The notes under the pieces were generated by a model. That model saw only the letters and a program-made list of their open reading frames with translations, was not told where the DNA came from and did no database searches. This document shows positions 17,192-26,232 of a DNA stretch of 64,000 bases, piece after piece. Source of the DNA: Chitinophagaceae bacterium (GTDB lineage Bacteria; Bacteroidota; Bacteroidia; Chitinophagales; Chitinophagaceae); the NCBI GenBank assembly GCA_023957155.1, contig JAMLHK010000006.1, forward strand, positions 186,001-250,000, in the 5' to 3' direction. Made by a program: the position numbers and the translations under genes. How positions within the stretch are numbered: the first letter of the stretch is position 1; each line of letters opens with the position of its first letter.

Positions 17192-18556
17192 ATGTCACAG
17201 CAAAGAAAAATTACTTTACACGAGTCGGAAATACCAACACACTGGTATAACATTATGGCGGATATGCCTAATAAACCGCTGCCTCCCCTGCATCCGGGCA
17301 CCCGCCAGCCTGTTGGACCGGATGATTTAGCACCCCTGTTTCCTATGGAGCTGATCAAGCAGGAAGTGAGTACGGAAAAGTGGATTGAAATACCGGATGA
17401 GGTAAGGAACCTGTATTCCATCTGGCGTCCCACACCGATGTTCCGGGCCTATGAGCTGGAAAAAGCGCTGGGTACAAAATCCAGGATCTATTATAAATAT
17501 GAAGGCGTTAGTCCTGCGGGATCGCATAAGCCCAATACGGCTGTTCCCCAGGCCTACTATAATATGAAGGAAGGCATAAAGAAAATATCAACAGAAACCG
17601 GCGCCGGCCAGTGGGGCAGTGCCCTGAGTTTTGCCTGTAAGCTGTTTGGCATATCCTGTGAGGTATTTATGGTTAAGGTGAGTTATGACGGTAAGCCGTA
17701 TCGTAAAGTGATGATGAATACCTGGGGTGCAACGGTTCATGCTTCTCCAAGCAATTTAACAAATGCCGGCAGAACTATTCTTGCCGCTGATCCCCATTCG
17801 CCGGGAAGCCTGGGTATTGCTATTTCGGAAGCGGTGGAGGTTGCCGCTACGCATGATGATACCAAGTATTCCTTAGGCAGTGTATTGAATCATGTGCTGA
17901 TGCACCAGACCATAATCGGGCTGGAAGCATTGAAGCAGATGGAAAAAGCAGGCGACTACCCGGATATTGTAGTTGCTCCGTTCGGCGGCGGCTCTAACTT
18001 TGCAGGTATTACCTTTCCTTTTTTACAAAATAAATTAACCGGCGGCAAGGATATAAGGGCCATAGCGGTAGAACCCACATCCTGCCCCAAATTAACCCGA
18101 GGGGTGTTCCGCTATGATTTTGGTGATACGGTGGGGATGACGCCACTTATCCCGATGTATACCCTGGGTCATAATTTTATTCCTTCTCCCATACATGCCG
18201 GCGGATTGCGGTATCACGGTGCGGGCGCTATCGTTAGCCAGTTACTTAAAGATGGAATTATTGAAGCCGATTCCATTAACCAGACGGAATGTTTTGAGGC
18301 CGGGATATTATTTTCCGGAACAGAAGGGATCATCCCCGCACCTGAAGCAACCCACGGCATTGCTGAAGTTATACGCCAGGCAAAGCAGGCTGATGAAGAG
18401 GGCGTTTCCAAAACCATCCTGTTTAATTTATGCGGGCATGGCCATTTTGATCTGAGCGCTTATGAGCAATATCTAAATGGTAAGTTAGTGGATTATGAAG
18501 TGACACAGGAAGATATTAATCATTCCCTGGCTGAGCTGAATACGCCGGTGATATAG
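17192..18556 (+). CDS. trpB: Tryptophan synthase beta chain, TrpB2 type
   Basis: A PLP enzyme of about 454 residues that makes L-tryptophan from indole and serine. It belongs to the longer TrpB2 type, shown by its extended N-terminus (TRQPVGPDDLAPLFP), the phrase SIWRPTPMFRAYELEK, and the lysine motif GSHKPNTA with the PLP Lys at about residue 113. The phosphate loop is GGGSNFAG. The ATG at 17192 is chosen over a TTG at 17171. No trpA or other trp genes flank it, so it is a stand-alone copy; TrpB2 proteins are thought to salvage free indole in some species. A strong hairpin follows directly. Confidence 0.93.
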   Translation: MSQQRKITLHESEIPTHWYNIMADMPNKPLPPLHPGTRQPVGPDDLAPLFPMELIKQEVSTEKWIEIPDEVRNLYSIWRPTPMFRAYELEKALGTKSRIYYKYEGVSPAGSHKPNTAVPQAYYNMKEGIKKISTETGAGQWGSALSFACKLFGISCEVFMVKVSYDGKPYRKVMMNTWGATVHASPSNLTNAGRTILAADPHSPGSLGIAISEAVEVAATHDDTKYSLGSVLNHVLMHQTIIGLEALKQMEKAGDYPDIVVAPFGGGSNFAGITFPFLQNKLTGGKDIRAIAVEPTSCPKLTRGVFRYDFGDTVGMTPLIPMYTLGHNFIPSPIHAGGLRYHGAGAIVSQLLKDGIIEADSINQTECFEAGILFSGTEGIIPAPEATHGIAEVIRQAKQADEEGVSKTILFNLCGHGHFDLSAYEQYLNGKLVDYEVTQEDINHSLAELNTPVI

Positions 18557-18567
18557 AAAAGATAAGC

Positions 18568-18630
18568 AAGGGGCATAATGTTAAAAGTAGTATTCTTCAG
18601 TACTCTTTTACATTATGCCCCTTTTGTTGT
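18568..18630. terminator. Long hairpin terminator between convergent genes
   Basis: The arms aaggggcataatg (18568-18580) and cattatgcccctt (18611-18623) pair perfectly over 13 bases, and the pairing continues inward through taaaag and cttttac with a bulge. The outer end runs into ttttgttgttt, giving the T-rich tail of an intrinsic terminator for trpB. Since an A-rich run precedes the left arm, it may also stop transcripts from the opposite strand. Confidence 0.85.
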
Positions 18631-18716
18631 TTCAAACCGGATGATGAGAATGAATTTTTATCTTATATCCGTCCGGTATAAGTTGAGGTTATTGCTGGTT
18701 TTTCTTAACCCGTACA

Positions 18717-20060
18717 TTATACCCGGGGTTCCCAGCCCGGCTCGTATTCCCTGCTCCAGAGCAGCGTAGCTTCATGATCATTCAGGATATGCCCGTCTTT
18801 TGGATGGATTTGCAGCGTTCTCCCCATGCGTTGTGCAATATTGCCGAGCTGTACGAGCAGTGTACTTTGATGACCTCCAATGATATCCGAGCGTAGAGGT
18901 GTTCCTTTTCGTATACCATCGAAAAAATTACGGATATGCAGCGCATCCAGTTCCTGTGCGGGACTTGACAGGTTGCGCGGGTCTATCAGGTCTTCGTGCT
19001 TTACAGACTTGACGATCTTTCCGCTCAGATCAAATATTTTATAAGCATTCCCTCCTTCAATCAAGAGGGAACCTGTATCACCATAAAATAATACGCCAAC
19101 CGGGCTGCCTTCAACCGGGTGTGCATTGCAGCTACGGCCTTCCCAGGAGATCATGCAGTTGTTTTCAAATTCCAGGTTAATGACCTGGGTATCGGGCGTT
19201 TCCCAATCATCATCATAACGATAACGGCCACCTGAAGAGCTTACTTTAATGGGATAATCTACCTGGAGCCCCCACCTGGCCAGGTCAACCATGTGCGTGC
19301 CGTTATTGAGCGCTTCACCCGTTCCCCAGTTCCAGAACCAGTGCCAGTTGTAGTGTAAAATATTATCCCTGTATGGCGTTCTCGGTGCGGGACCCTGCCA
19401 TAAGTCATAATTAAGCCAGGCAGGTACGGGTACTATTTTCCCTTTTCCAATGGAAGGACGATTGTTGGAATACCAGGTTTTAGCAAAATAAGGACGGCCG
19501 ATCACCCCGCTGTGGAGGGCAGCAATGGCTTCCATTACTTTTGGCCAGGAGCGGCGCTGATTACCCATTTGCAGCACCCGGTTGTATTTTTCCCGGGCGG
19601 CGATCAGCAGTTCCCCTTCCCGGGGATTATGGCTGCATGGTTTTTCAAGATAAACATGTTTCCCGGCTTTGCAGGCCATCAGGGCAGCGGGAGCATGCCA
19701 GTGGTCCGGCGCGGTAACGATCAGGGCATCCATATCTTTATCTTCCAGGGATTTTCTGAAATCGGGAGCTGGCCTGGGGCGCCTGGACTGTAGCTTTTCA
19801 ATGGCTGCTATACAGGTATCTGCTGCGCGGCTGTCCACATCAGAAACATACAGCACTTCACAGCCTTCCTGTACGGCAAAATTTTTGCTTACGGCCAGTC
19901 CGCGACTGTTAACGCCCATTACGCCAACGCGTATACGTTCATTGGCACCAATAATACCTGCATAGCTTTTAGCGCTGAATCCGGGTAATATACCGCCTAC
20001 GGAAAGAGCAGCCGTACCCAACACTGTTTTTTTAATAAACCTTCTTCTTGAATTTCCCAT
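18717..20060 (-). CDS. Tat-exported Gfo/Idh/MocA family oxidoreductase
   Basis: A 447-residue oxidoreductase with a twin-arginine signal (NSRRRFIKK followed by an apolar stretch to about residue 35). The Rossmann domain begins at RVGVMGVNSRG, and the EKP motif appears as VYLEKPCSH near residue 143. The C-terminal domain has the Bacteroidota/planctomycete-type features NYDLWQGPAPRTPY and HWFWNWGTGEALNNGTH. Such proteins oxidise sugars with a tightly bound NAD(P), which explains export in folded form; the substrate is unknown. It is the last gene of a likely three-gene set with a second oxidoreductase and a CE15 esterase upstream. Confidence 0.9.
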   Translation of the reverse strand: MGNSRRRFIKKTVLGTAALSVGGILPGFSAKSYAGIIGANERIRVGVMGVNSRGLAVSKNFAVQEGCEVLYVSDVDSRAADTCIAAIEKLQSRRPRPAPDFRKSLEDKDMDALIVTAPDHWHAPAALMACKAGKHVYLEKPCSHNPREGELLIAAREKYNRVLQMGNQRRSWPKVMEAIAALHSGVIGRPYFAKTWYSNNRPSIGKGKIVPVPAWLNYDLWQGPAPRTPYRDNILHYNWHWFWNWGTGEALNNGTHMVDLARWGLQVDYPIKVSSSGGRYRYDDDWETPDTQVINLEFENNCMISWEGRSCNAHPVEGSPVGVLFYGDTGSLLIEGGNAYKIFDLSGKIVKSVKHEDLIDPRNLSSPAQELDALHIRNFFDGIRKGTPLRSDIIGGHQSTLLVQLGNIAQRMGRTLQIHPKDGHILNDHEATLLWSREYEPGWEPRV

Positions 20061-20188
20061 GATGCTGTTTTACTTTAGAAGATACTCCCGGGTGTAGATA
20101 TCTCTTTCTGTGTATTGCTCCTTCTGCTTCTCTACGGATTGTAATTGACCGGGTAATCAAGATTTACATTATGCTGCTAACCGTCAGT

Positions 20189-21208
20189 CTATGCTCCTGC
20201 TCTTTTCATTATTTCATCCAGGCTTACAGGAATGCCCCCTTTATTTTTGCTTTCATCGGCGGCTTCCATAATAGCGCAGATCTCCGTTGTTTCTTTGCTG
20301 CTTACCGGGGGAATGCCGGTATCAAAAAACCGGACGATCTCCTCCAGCAGTGAATCATATCCGCCAAAATTACCCAGCGTGGTTGTGCCGTTTTCACCGA
20401 ATACCGTACCACCGTAACCGCTCTTACCTGAACGGGTACCCCGGAAAGTACCTATCCGCCCGTCTTCCCAGGTGCCTGCTACCACATCTGTATCATTGGT
20501 ATGCAAACGTACTACCTGTTTACAGCCCGTACCCATGATCGTACATAACGTTTCTACGCCGTGTATACCATACCAGAATAGATCGGGATGTGTTTTTTCA
20601 AGATGTGCCGGACTGTAGGTATCCGCCCCGATAACCTTACCGACCTTTCCTTTAACCACCTCCTGTACCCCCTCCATAAAACGTAAAGAGGAAGAAGAGA
20701 ATACCGGCACTTTATATTGTTCCGCTGCTTTAAAAATAGCAATCGCATCTTTCAGGGAAGCGGCGATCGGCTTGTCAATGAATAACGGCTTCCGGGCTTT
20801 GATCACTTCCAACGCCTGCTCCAGGTGAAGCCGGCCGTCATTAGTTTCAAGCAGGATGTAATCCGTTTTCTTAAGCAGTTCTTTTATGGAGTTTACAATT
20901 TCTACCCCCATTTTTTTTACCTCTTCCGTATATGCGGGAATTCTTTCTGCGGAAGAAATGATATCGCTGCTTCCTTTCGGATAGGCCGCCACGACTTTAT
21001 ACCCGTTTAACGCAGGTGACGGATTAGCGCTGTTAAGCGCTTTGGTAAAAGCGGTACTATGGGAAGTGTCCAGTCCTATGATGCCTATTCTTTTTCGTTG
21101 CTTCAGGTTTTGTGCATATAGGGTGTTGATGCTGCCGGGCAAACTAAGTCCAATGCTGCCGGCTATAGCTGTGCCGATAAAATTGCGGCGTCCGAATTGT
21201 TTTTTCAT
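20189..21208 (-). CDS. Tat-exported Gfo/Idh/MocA oxidoreductase, short form
   Basis: A 339-residue oxidoreductase with a Tat-like signal (FGRRNFIGTAIAGSIGLSLPG). The nucleotide fold starts at RIGIIGLDTSHS, a variant of the usual GxGxxG with Asp-Thr-Ser-His where a third Gly is expected. The EKP motif is altered to DKP (FIDKPIAAS). The C-terminal half is shorter than in the neighbouring enzyme. The changed glycine motif may affect cofactor choice or binding. It lies between the CE15 gene (175 bp upstream) and the longer oxidoreductase (128 bp downstream), all on the minus strand. Confidence 0.85.
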   Translation of the reverse strand: MKKQFGRRNFIGTAIAGSIGLSLPGSINTLYAQNLKQRKRIGIIGLDTSHSTAFTKALNSANPSPALNGYKVVAAYPKGSSDIISSAERIPAYTEEVKKMGVEIVNSIKELLKKTDYILLETNDGRLHLEQALEVIKARKPLFIDKPIAASLKDAIAIFKAAEQYKVPVFSSSSLRFMEGVQEVVKGKVGKVIGADTYSPAHLEKTHPDLFWYGIHGVETLCTIMGTGCKQVVRLHTNDTDVVAGTWEDGRIGTFRGTRSGKSGYGGTVFGENGTTTLGNFGGYDSLLEEIVRFFDTGIPPVSSKETTEICAIMEAADESKNKGGIPVSLDEIMKRAGA

Positions 21209-21383
21209 GCAGGGTTCATCTGTGATTTTGTGAAGAATATAATATTAGCATGGTGAAGGTAAAAAAGAATAGTATACTTTTTTTATTTAAAAACATCAGG
21301 CAAAGCAGGACACCCTATATTTTATTTCGCCCGGTGCTTCGGTGTATAGATCGCAGATATGGCTGTGGCCGGAATATTCCTGT

Positions 21384-22652
21384 CTACCGGTTTTTTATAT
21401 ATTGTCTGGCGAATGCAAGATATTGCTGCCAGTCGTAAAGGGTAACATCGTGCTTCCCTGTTCTGATATGGTATCGGATTGTTTCTCCCACCGGGTGATT
21501 TACTGCAGGCATTTCATTTACGTTCAGTCCTTTCAGCTTATAGAGGGCATAAACCGGCGCTGCGTTTTTTGCTGAAAGAAATTCTCCCCTGGGGTCGGCC
21601 CATCTGTCTTCCTCGGCGCTGGCAACATATAAAGGACGGGGAGCGATCAGGGAGAGCAGGCTGTGCTGGTCTACCGGGAGTTTTTCGGGATGGTCGTTAT
21701 AGCTCTTGTATTGCGCAATAAACCAGTGAGGAAAGCTGGTATTGATGTTACGGATGGTTTCTCCGAAATTTCTGCGGGAAAGAGCGGCACCGCCTTCGCC
21801 GGAATTATTGGAGATGACCATAGCAAAACGCCGGTCGTTGGCTCCTGCCCAAAGCGCTGTTTTACCGAGCCGGGAATGACCGATCAGTATTGTGCTTTTG
21901 GCATCTATATCCTTATCTGATTCAAGATAGTCCTGTATCCTGCTTAATCCCCATGACCATGCGCCGATAGCACTCCATTCACCTGTTGCGATATGTAGTG
22001 CCTCTTTCATCGTGGTACGAACCCCCTCTTTCCATCCTTCTTTATGATCGGGTTCAAGATCGTAATAATGAGCGGTGGCTATACCATATCCCTGCCCGAT
22101 AATTTCTTCTATTGGCCAGCGGGAAGCTGCTGATCCTCTTGCCGCATCAATAGCTTCCCTGTCGGTCATTTGCGGATTTGCCTTTTTAAGATATTTTGAC
22201 GGCTTAATAGCTTTGTCTGCTACAATAGCGTGGTTCCCGTTAAAGTTCAGTCCGGCAAAGACAGTTACAGGATGACCGGCTTTGGGTAAGTACAGCAATA
22301 CATCCATTGAAGGGGCCTCGTCTCCTGCTGAAAAATAAATCGTTACCTGCTTTCTCACTGCTTTCCCGTCCAGAACCGTAGTGTCTGTTTCTGTGATCTT
22401 AAAATGCAGACCTGCGGGTTTCCCCGAGATCTTCCCATATACGTTTTCTGTAAACAGGGATAAAATATAGGGTCTTTGTTTTCGCTCCCATTCTTTTACC
22501 GTATTTATTTTCTTTCCCTGCCGGGATATTAACGGGTCGGGCAGGGTATAAGGAAGTACCCTGGATTCATCATAATTAGCCGGAGGCGCCTGGGCAAAGG
22601 ATAAGGTGTAACTTAAAGTTGTGACCAGGAGAGAAAAGAAATATGATTTCAT
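21384..22652 (-). CDS. CE15 glucuronoyl esterase-like protein
   Basis: A 422-residue exported hydrolase with a Sec signal (SLLVTTLSYTLSFAQ). The catalytic serine lies in IGHSRLGKTALWAG (Ser260), the signature of carbohydrate esterase family 15, whose members cut ester links between lignin and the 4-O-methylglucuronic acid of xylan. A second conserved element, NNSGEGGAALSRR, follows with Glu286, and AVNHPVG (His386) supplies the histidine. The combination with two exported sugar oxidoreductases downstream suggests a small locus for plant or other uronic-acid-containing glycans. Action on a lignin ester is a family property, not shown here. Confidence 0.88.
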   Translation of the reverse strand: MKSYFFSLLVTTLSYTLSFAQAPPANYDESRVLPYTLPDPLISRQGKKINTVKEWERKQRPYILSLFTENVYGKISGKPAGLHFKITETDTTVLDGKAVRKQVTIYFSAGDEAPSMDVLLYLPKAGHPVTVFAGLNFNGNHAIVADKAIKPSKYLKKANPQMTDREAIDAARGSAASRWPIEEIIGQGYGIATAHYYDLEPDHKEGWKEGVRTTMKEALHIATGEWSAIGAWSWGLSRIQDYLESDKDIDAKSTILIGHSRLGKTALWAGANDRRFAMVISNNSGEGGAALSRRNFGETIRNINTSFPHWFIAQYKSYNDHPEKLPVDQHSLLSLIAPRPLYVASAEEDRWADPRGEFLSAKNAAPVYALYKLKGLNVNEMPAVNHPVGETIRYHIRTGKHDVTLYDWQQYLAFARQYIKNR

Positions 22653-23004
22653 ATTAACTATATTATAATTTTCTTATGCGTCCTCTGCTTTGCTGCGTAC
22701 TTAGTGTGAAACATGAATGTAAAATAAAAATGAATGTCTGCCAAACAGATCCCCTGTATACGGATGTTGGGGTGCATTTCAATTTTTGGCGGGCGGGTGG
22801 TGACCTGACTACCGGTCAGGCAGGCACTCGCCTGTAGAACCCGCTACCGGTCGGTGTCTCACCGACCGGTACGTTGTGGGTGGAGTGAAAAATTGAAATG
22901 CACCCGGATGTTGCGCCCGGTAAATCCTTTTTTGATTATCTTTATAAGTCCGGCTGCTTACCTGAACATTCTGTTTTGTAGCAGACCTTATGGCTTGTTT
23001 AAAT
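22653..23004. other. Gene-free stretch containing a small TIR element
   Basis: These 352 bases separate the divergent CE15 and DUF1549/DUF1553 genes. The left 110 bases are AT-rich and should hold the CE15 promoter, but no clear box is seen. The middle holds the element at 22770-22905, described separately. The right 100 bases should hold the promoter for the cytochrome gene. Confidence 0.6.
22770..22905. mobile_element. MITE-like element with 18-bp inverted repeats and internal hairpins
   Basis: The ends are perfect 18-bp inverted repeats: gggtgcatttcaattttt at 22770-22787 and its reverse complement at 22888-22905. The eight bases ggatgttg flank both sides (22762-22769 and 22906-22913), as expected of a target-site duplication. 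The 136-bp element has no coding capacity. Inside are three consecutive hairpins: 22804-22820 (6-bp stem), 22821-22834 (5-bp stem) and 22845-22871 (12-bp stem, 3-base loop). The ends differ from those of the IS at 92-1326, so another transposase must have moved it. Confidence 0.82.
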
Positions 23005-26000
23005 ATGAAAAAAAGGATCTCCTGGAAGATAGTCGTACCGGTTGCTTTACTTGCTGTCGGTGCTTTCTTCTTTATCAGCACAGGTGCTGTTGACAAACCG
23101 GCTTCTATAGCACAGTTCGACAAATCGTTGCCGGATCATATTGATTATAACCTGCACGTGAAGCCTATTCTTTCCGATAAATGCTTTTTATGTCATGGTC
23201 CCGATAAGAACGAAGGCCAGAAGGCTGGGCTGAACCTTTCTACAAGAGAAGGAGCTTTGGCTACATTAACCAGCGGTAAGCATGCTATTGTGCCCGGCAG
23301 GCTCGGTAAAAGTGAACTGTATTACCGGATCACAACTACCGATGAGGAAATGATGATGCCGAAAAAGGGATCCAACAGGGTATTAACGGACTATGAAAAA
23401 GCCGTATTGATCAAATGGATCGAGCAGGGAGCGGAATATAAACCCCACTGGGCCTTTATTGCACCGGTGAAACCCGGCATCCCGGAGGTAAAGAACAAGC
23501 TGTGGGTTAAGAATGAAATAGATGCTTTTGTGTTGCAAAAGCTGGAAGCCAGCGAATTGCAACCTTCACCGGAGGCTGACAAAGAAACGCTGTTGCGAAG
23601 GGTAACTTTAGATCTTACCGGGCTGCCGCCTACCTTGCAGGAAAGGGATGCTTTTGTGGCCGATCATTCGGCCGATGCTTATGAAAAAGTGGTAGAGCGT
23701 TTGTTGCAGTCGCCTCACTATGGAGAAAAAATGGCGTTGGACTGGCTGGATGTTTCGCGTTATGCCGATACGCACGGATATACGGTAGATCGCTACCGGC
23801 CGATGTGGCCCTGGCGCGACTGGGTGATCAAAGCATTTAATGAAAATATGCCCTTTGACCGCTTTGTTACCTGGCAACTGGCAGGTGATCTGCTGCCTGA
23901 TGCTACCCGTGAACAAAAGCTGGCTACCGCGTTTAACCGCAATCACGCTCAAAATATGGAAGGCGGTATTGTGGATGAAGAATTCCGGAGTGAATATGTG
24001 GCAGACCGTACCAGCACCGTGGGAACAGCCTTGATGGGTTTAACCCTTAGCTGCGCCCGATGCCATGATCATAAATTTGATCCTATATCCCAGAAAGATT
24101 TTTTCAGTCTCTACAGTTTCTTTAACAACATAGATGAAGCGGGCCAGATATCGTGGGATAATGCCATGCCCGTTCCTACAATGTTATTAACCGATGCAAA
24201 GCAGGATTCCATCATCGCTTATCTCAGTAAAAAGGAAGATGCCATAGCAGAGGAACTGAATGTGATCATGCAGAATGAAAAAGCAGCTTTTGAACAGTGG
24301 AAATCACTTGCAGGAAATACGATTCCCTTTGATGCAAAGAAAGGATTGCAGGCGCACTTTACATTTGATAAGCTGGTCAACGGTGCTTTTATCAACGAAG
24401 TGAACGCAAAAGATAAAGGCATAACAACGGATCCGGTATTGGTTCCGGGCAGGATGGGTAAGGCTTTCCGATCGAATGGCGATGATGTGCTGAAGCTGGG
24501 CAACATAGGTATCTTTAACCGCTTTCAGCCTTTTTCCATCGGGGTATGGGTGTACATTCCAAAAGAACTGAGTAAAGGTGTGATCTTTCATAAAGGCAGC
24601 GGTGATATCACCTATAACTTCCGGGGCTATTTTTTAAATGTAAAGAATGATAAGGCAGAGCTATTAATGGCGCATACCTGGCCCTATAATAATATCCTCA
24701 GGGTAAGTGAAGCTCCTTTGCCAAAAGAAAAATGGATACAGCTCACCCTTACCTATGATGGTTCCGGTAAAGCAAAAGGACTGCGATTATTTATGGATGG
24801 GAATGAAATATCCCTGGTCACGGAGAAGGATAATCTGTATAAGGATATCATGTTCGTCAAAGGAGAACAGCCGGGATTGCAGGTAGGGGCCGACTGGCGT
24901 GGAACAGGATTTAAAAACGGGCTGGTAGATGAGTTGGTCGTATACAACCGTTCGCTTACTCCCGCTGAAATAAATACATTGGTACGGATGCAGGCTAATG
25001 ATCCGGTGCCAAAGGGTACTGCTGCTGATGATGACCTGAGGCAGTATTATTTATCCAATATTTCCACCGCATGGCAGCAGAAAGCTGCTGAGCTGCAGCA
25101 AACGCGTCAGGAAAGAAATGAGGTAACGGAAAACATACCTGAAATAATGGTAATGGAAGAAATGAAGCAAAGAAGAAAAGCGTATATATTGGAAAGAGGC
25201 GTGTATGATAATTACGGGGAAGAAGTAGAGCCCGGTGTGCCTGCAGCCATACTGCCTTTTGGAAAAGATCTTCCAAAGAACCGCCTCGGGCTGGCGAAAT
25301 GGCTGATGGATCCCCGGCATCCCTTAACTGCACGGGTGGTGGTGAACCGGTACTGGCAAACTTATTTCGGTACGGGACTACAGAAAAATGCCGATAATTT
25401 TGGTAACCAGGGCGGCATGCCCTCTCATCCCGAATTATTAGACTGGCTAGCCATTCGTTTCCGCGAATCGGGCTGGGACATAAGAGCGATGCAAAAATTG
25501 ATTGTTTTATCGGCTGCTTACCGGCAGTCTTCCTATACTTCGCCCGGGCTCTTAGAGAAAGACCCGGAAAATGTATTATTGGCCCGGGGACCGGCATTCC
25601 GGTTAACAGCGGAAATGGTACGTGATGCGGCTTTAACAGCAAGCGGTTTACTTGCTCCCGCTATAGGCGGCGCCAGCGTAAAGCCTTACCAGCCCGATGG
25701 GGTATGGGCAGTAAACAGCGAAGTGTATCAGCCCGATACGGGATCTGCATTATACAGGAGAAGCATGTATACATTTTGGCGGCGTACCAACCCTCCGCCG
25801 TCTATGAGCACTTTTGATGCACCCATGCGGAGCAGTTGTACCGTGCAAAGGCAAAAAACCAGCACCCCGCTGCAGGCGTTGGTGTTACTGAATGATCCCC
25901 AGTTTGTTGAAGCGGCAAAAGTATTGGCGGAAAAGGCGGTGACAAACGGTAACGGCATTGCCGACAGGATACAGTACTGTTATCGTGCTTTAACTGCACG

Positions 26001-26208
26001 AACACCTTCGGCAAAAGAAAAGGATATCCTGGAAAACTTATATGCCGTGCAACATGAAAAATTTAAGAAGCAGCCTGCTAAAATGAGCGGGTGGCTGACG
26101 GCGGGCGACTATAAGATTAAGCAGCGAAATGATCTGCCGGCATTGGCCGCTACTACGGTAATAGCCAGTACCATCATGAATTCGGATGCGTTTATAACTA
26201 AAAGATAA
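23005..26208 (+). CDS. Planctomycete-type cytochrome c / DUF1549 / LamG / DUF1553 protein
   Basis: An exported protein of about 1067 residues. From the ATG at 23005 it has an N-terminal membrane anchor or signal (ISWKIVVPVALLAVGAFFF), then a planctomycete-type haem domain with CFLCH (about 60-64). DUF1549 follows (KNEIDAFVLQKLE to NRNHAQNMEGG) and holds a second haem motif, CARCH, at about 350-354. A LamG/concanavalin-like segment lies near 440-660 (GLQAHFTFDKL, RLFMDGNEISL), and DUF1553 fills the C-terminus (NRLGLAKWLMDPRHPLTARV, RSSCTVQRQKTSTPLQAL). The role of these proteins is unsettled; a surface or periplasmic redox function is likely. DUF1501 starts 24 bp downstream. Confidence 0.92.
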   Translation: MKKRISWKIVVPVALLAVGAFFFISTGAVDKPASIAQFDKSLPDHIDYNLHVKPILSDKCFLCHGPDKNEGQKAGLNLSTREGALATLTSGKHAIVPGRLGKSELYYRITTTDEEMMMPKKGSNRVLTDYEKAVLIKWIEQGAEYKPHWAFIAPVKPGIPEVKNKLWVKNEIDAFVLQKLEASELQPSPEADKETLLRRVTLDLTGLPPTLQERDAFVADHSADAYEKVVERLLQSPHYGEKMALDWLDVSRYADTHGYTVDRYRPMWPWRDWVIKAFNENMPFDRFVTWQLAGDLLPDATREQKLATAFNRNHAQNMEGGIVDEEFRSEYVADRTSTVGTALMGLTLSCARCHDHKFDPISQKDFFSLYSFFNNIDEAGQISWDNAMPVPTMLLTDAKQDSIIAYLSKKEDAIAEELNVIMQNEKAAFEQWKSLAGNTIPFDAKKGLQAHFTFDKLVNGAFINEVNAKDKGITTDPVLVPGRMGKAFRSNGDDVLKLGNIGIFNRFQPFSIGVWVYIPKELSKGVIFHKGSGDITYNFRGYFLNVKNDKAELLMAHTWPYNNILRVSEAPLPKEKWIQLTLTYDGSGKAKGLRLFMDGNEISLVTEKDNLYKDIMFVKGEQPGLQVGADWRGTGFKNGLVDELVVYNRSLTPAEINTLVRMQANDPVPKGTAADDDLRQYYLSNISTAWQQKAAELQQTRQERNEVTENIPEIMVMEEMKQRRKAYILERGVYDNYGEEVEPGVPAAILPFGKDLPKNRLGLAKWLMDPRHPLTARVVVNRYWQTYFGTGLQKNADNFGNQGGMPSHPELLDWLAIRFRESGWDIRAMQKLIVLSAAYRQSSYTSPGLLEKDPENVLLARGPAFRLTAEMVRDAALTASGLLAPAIGGASVKPYQPDGVWAVNSEVYQPDTGSALYRRSMYTFWRRTNPPPSMSTFDAPMRSSCTVQRQKTSTPLQALVLLNDPQFVEAAKVLAEKAVTNGNGIADRIQYCYRALTARTPSAKEKDILENLYAVQHEKFKKQPAKMSGWLTAGDYKIKQRNDLPALAATTVIASTIMNSDAFITKR

Positions 26209-26232
26209 CGGTATACAATAAACGAAAGTAGG

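Noticed and set aside
24995-25642. 215-codon frame on the minus strand
   Set aside because: Antisense to the DUF1553 region; rich in Pro, Leu and His as shadows are.
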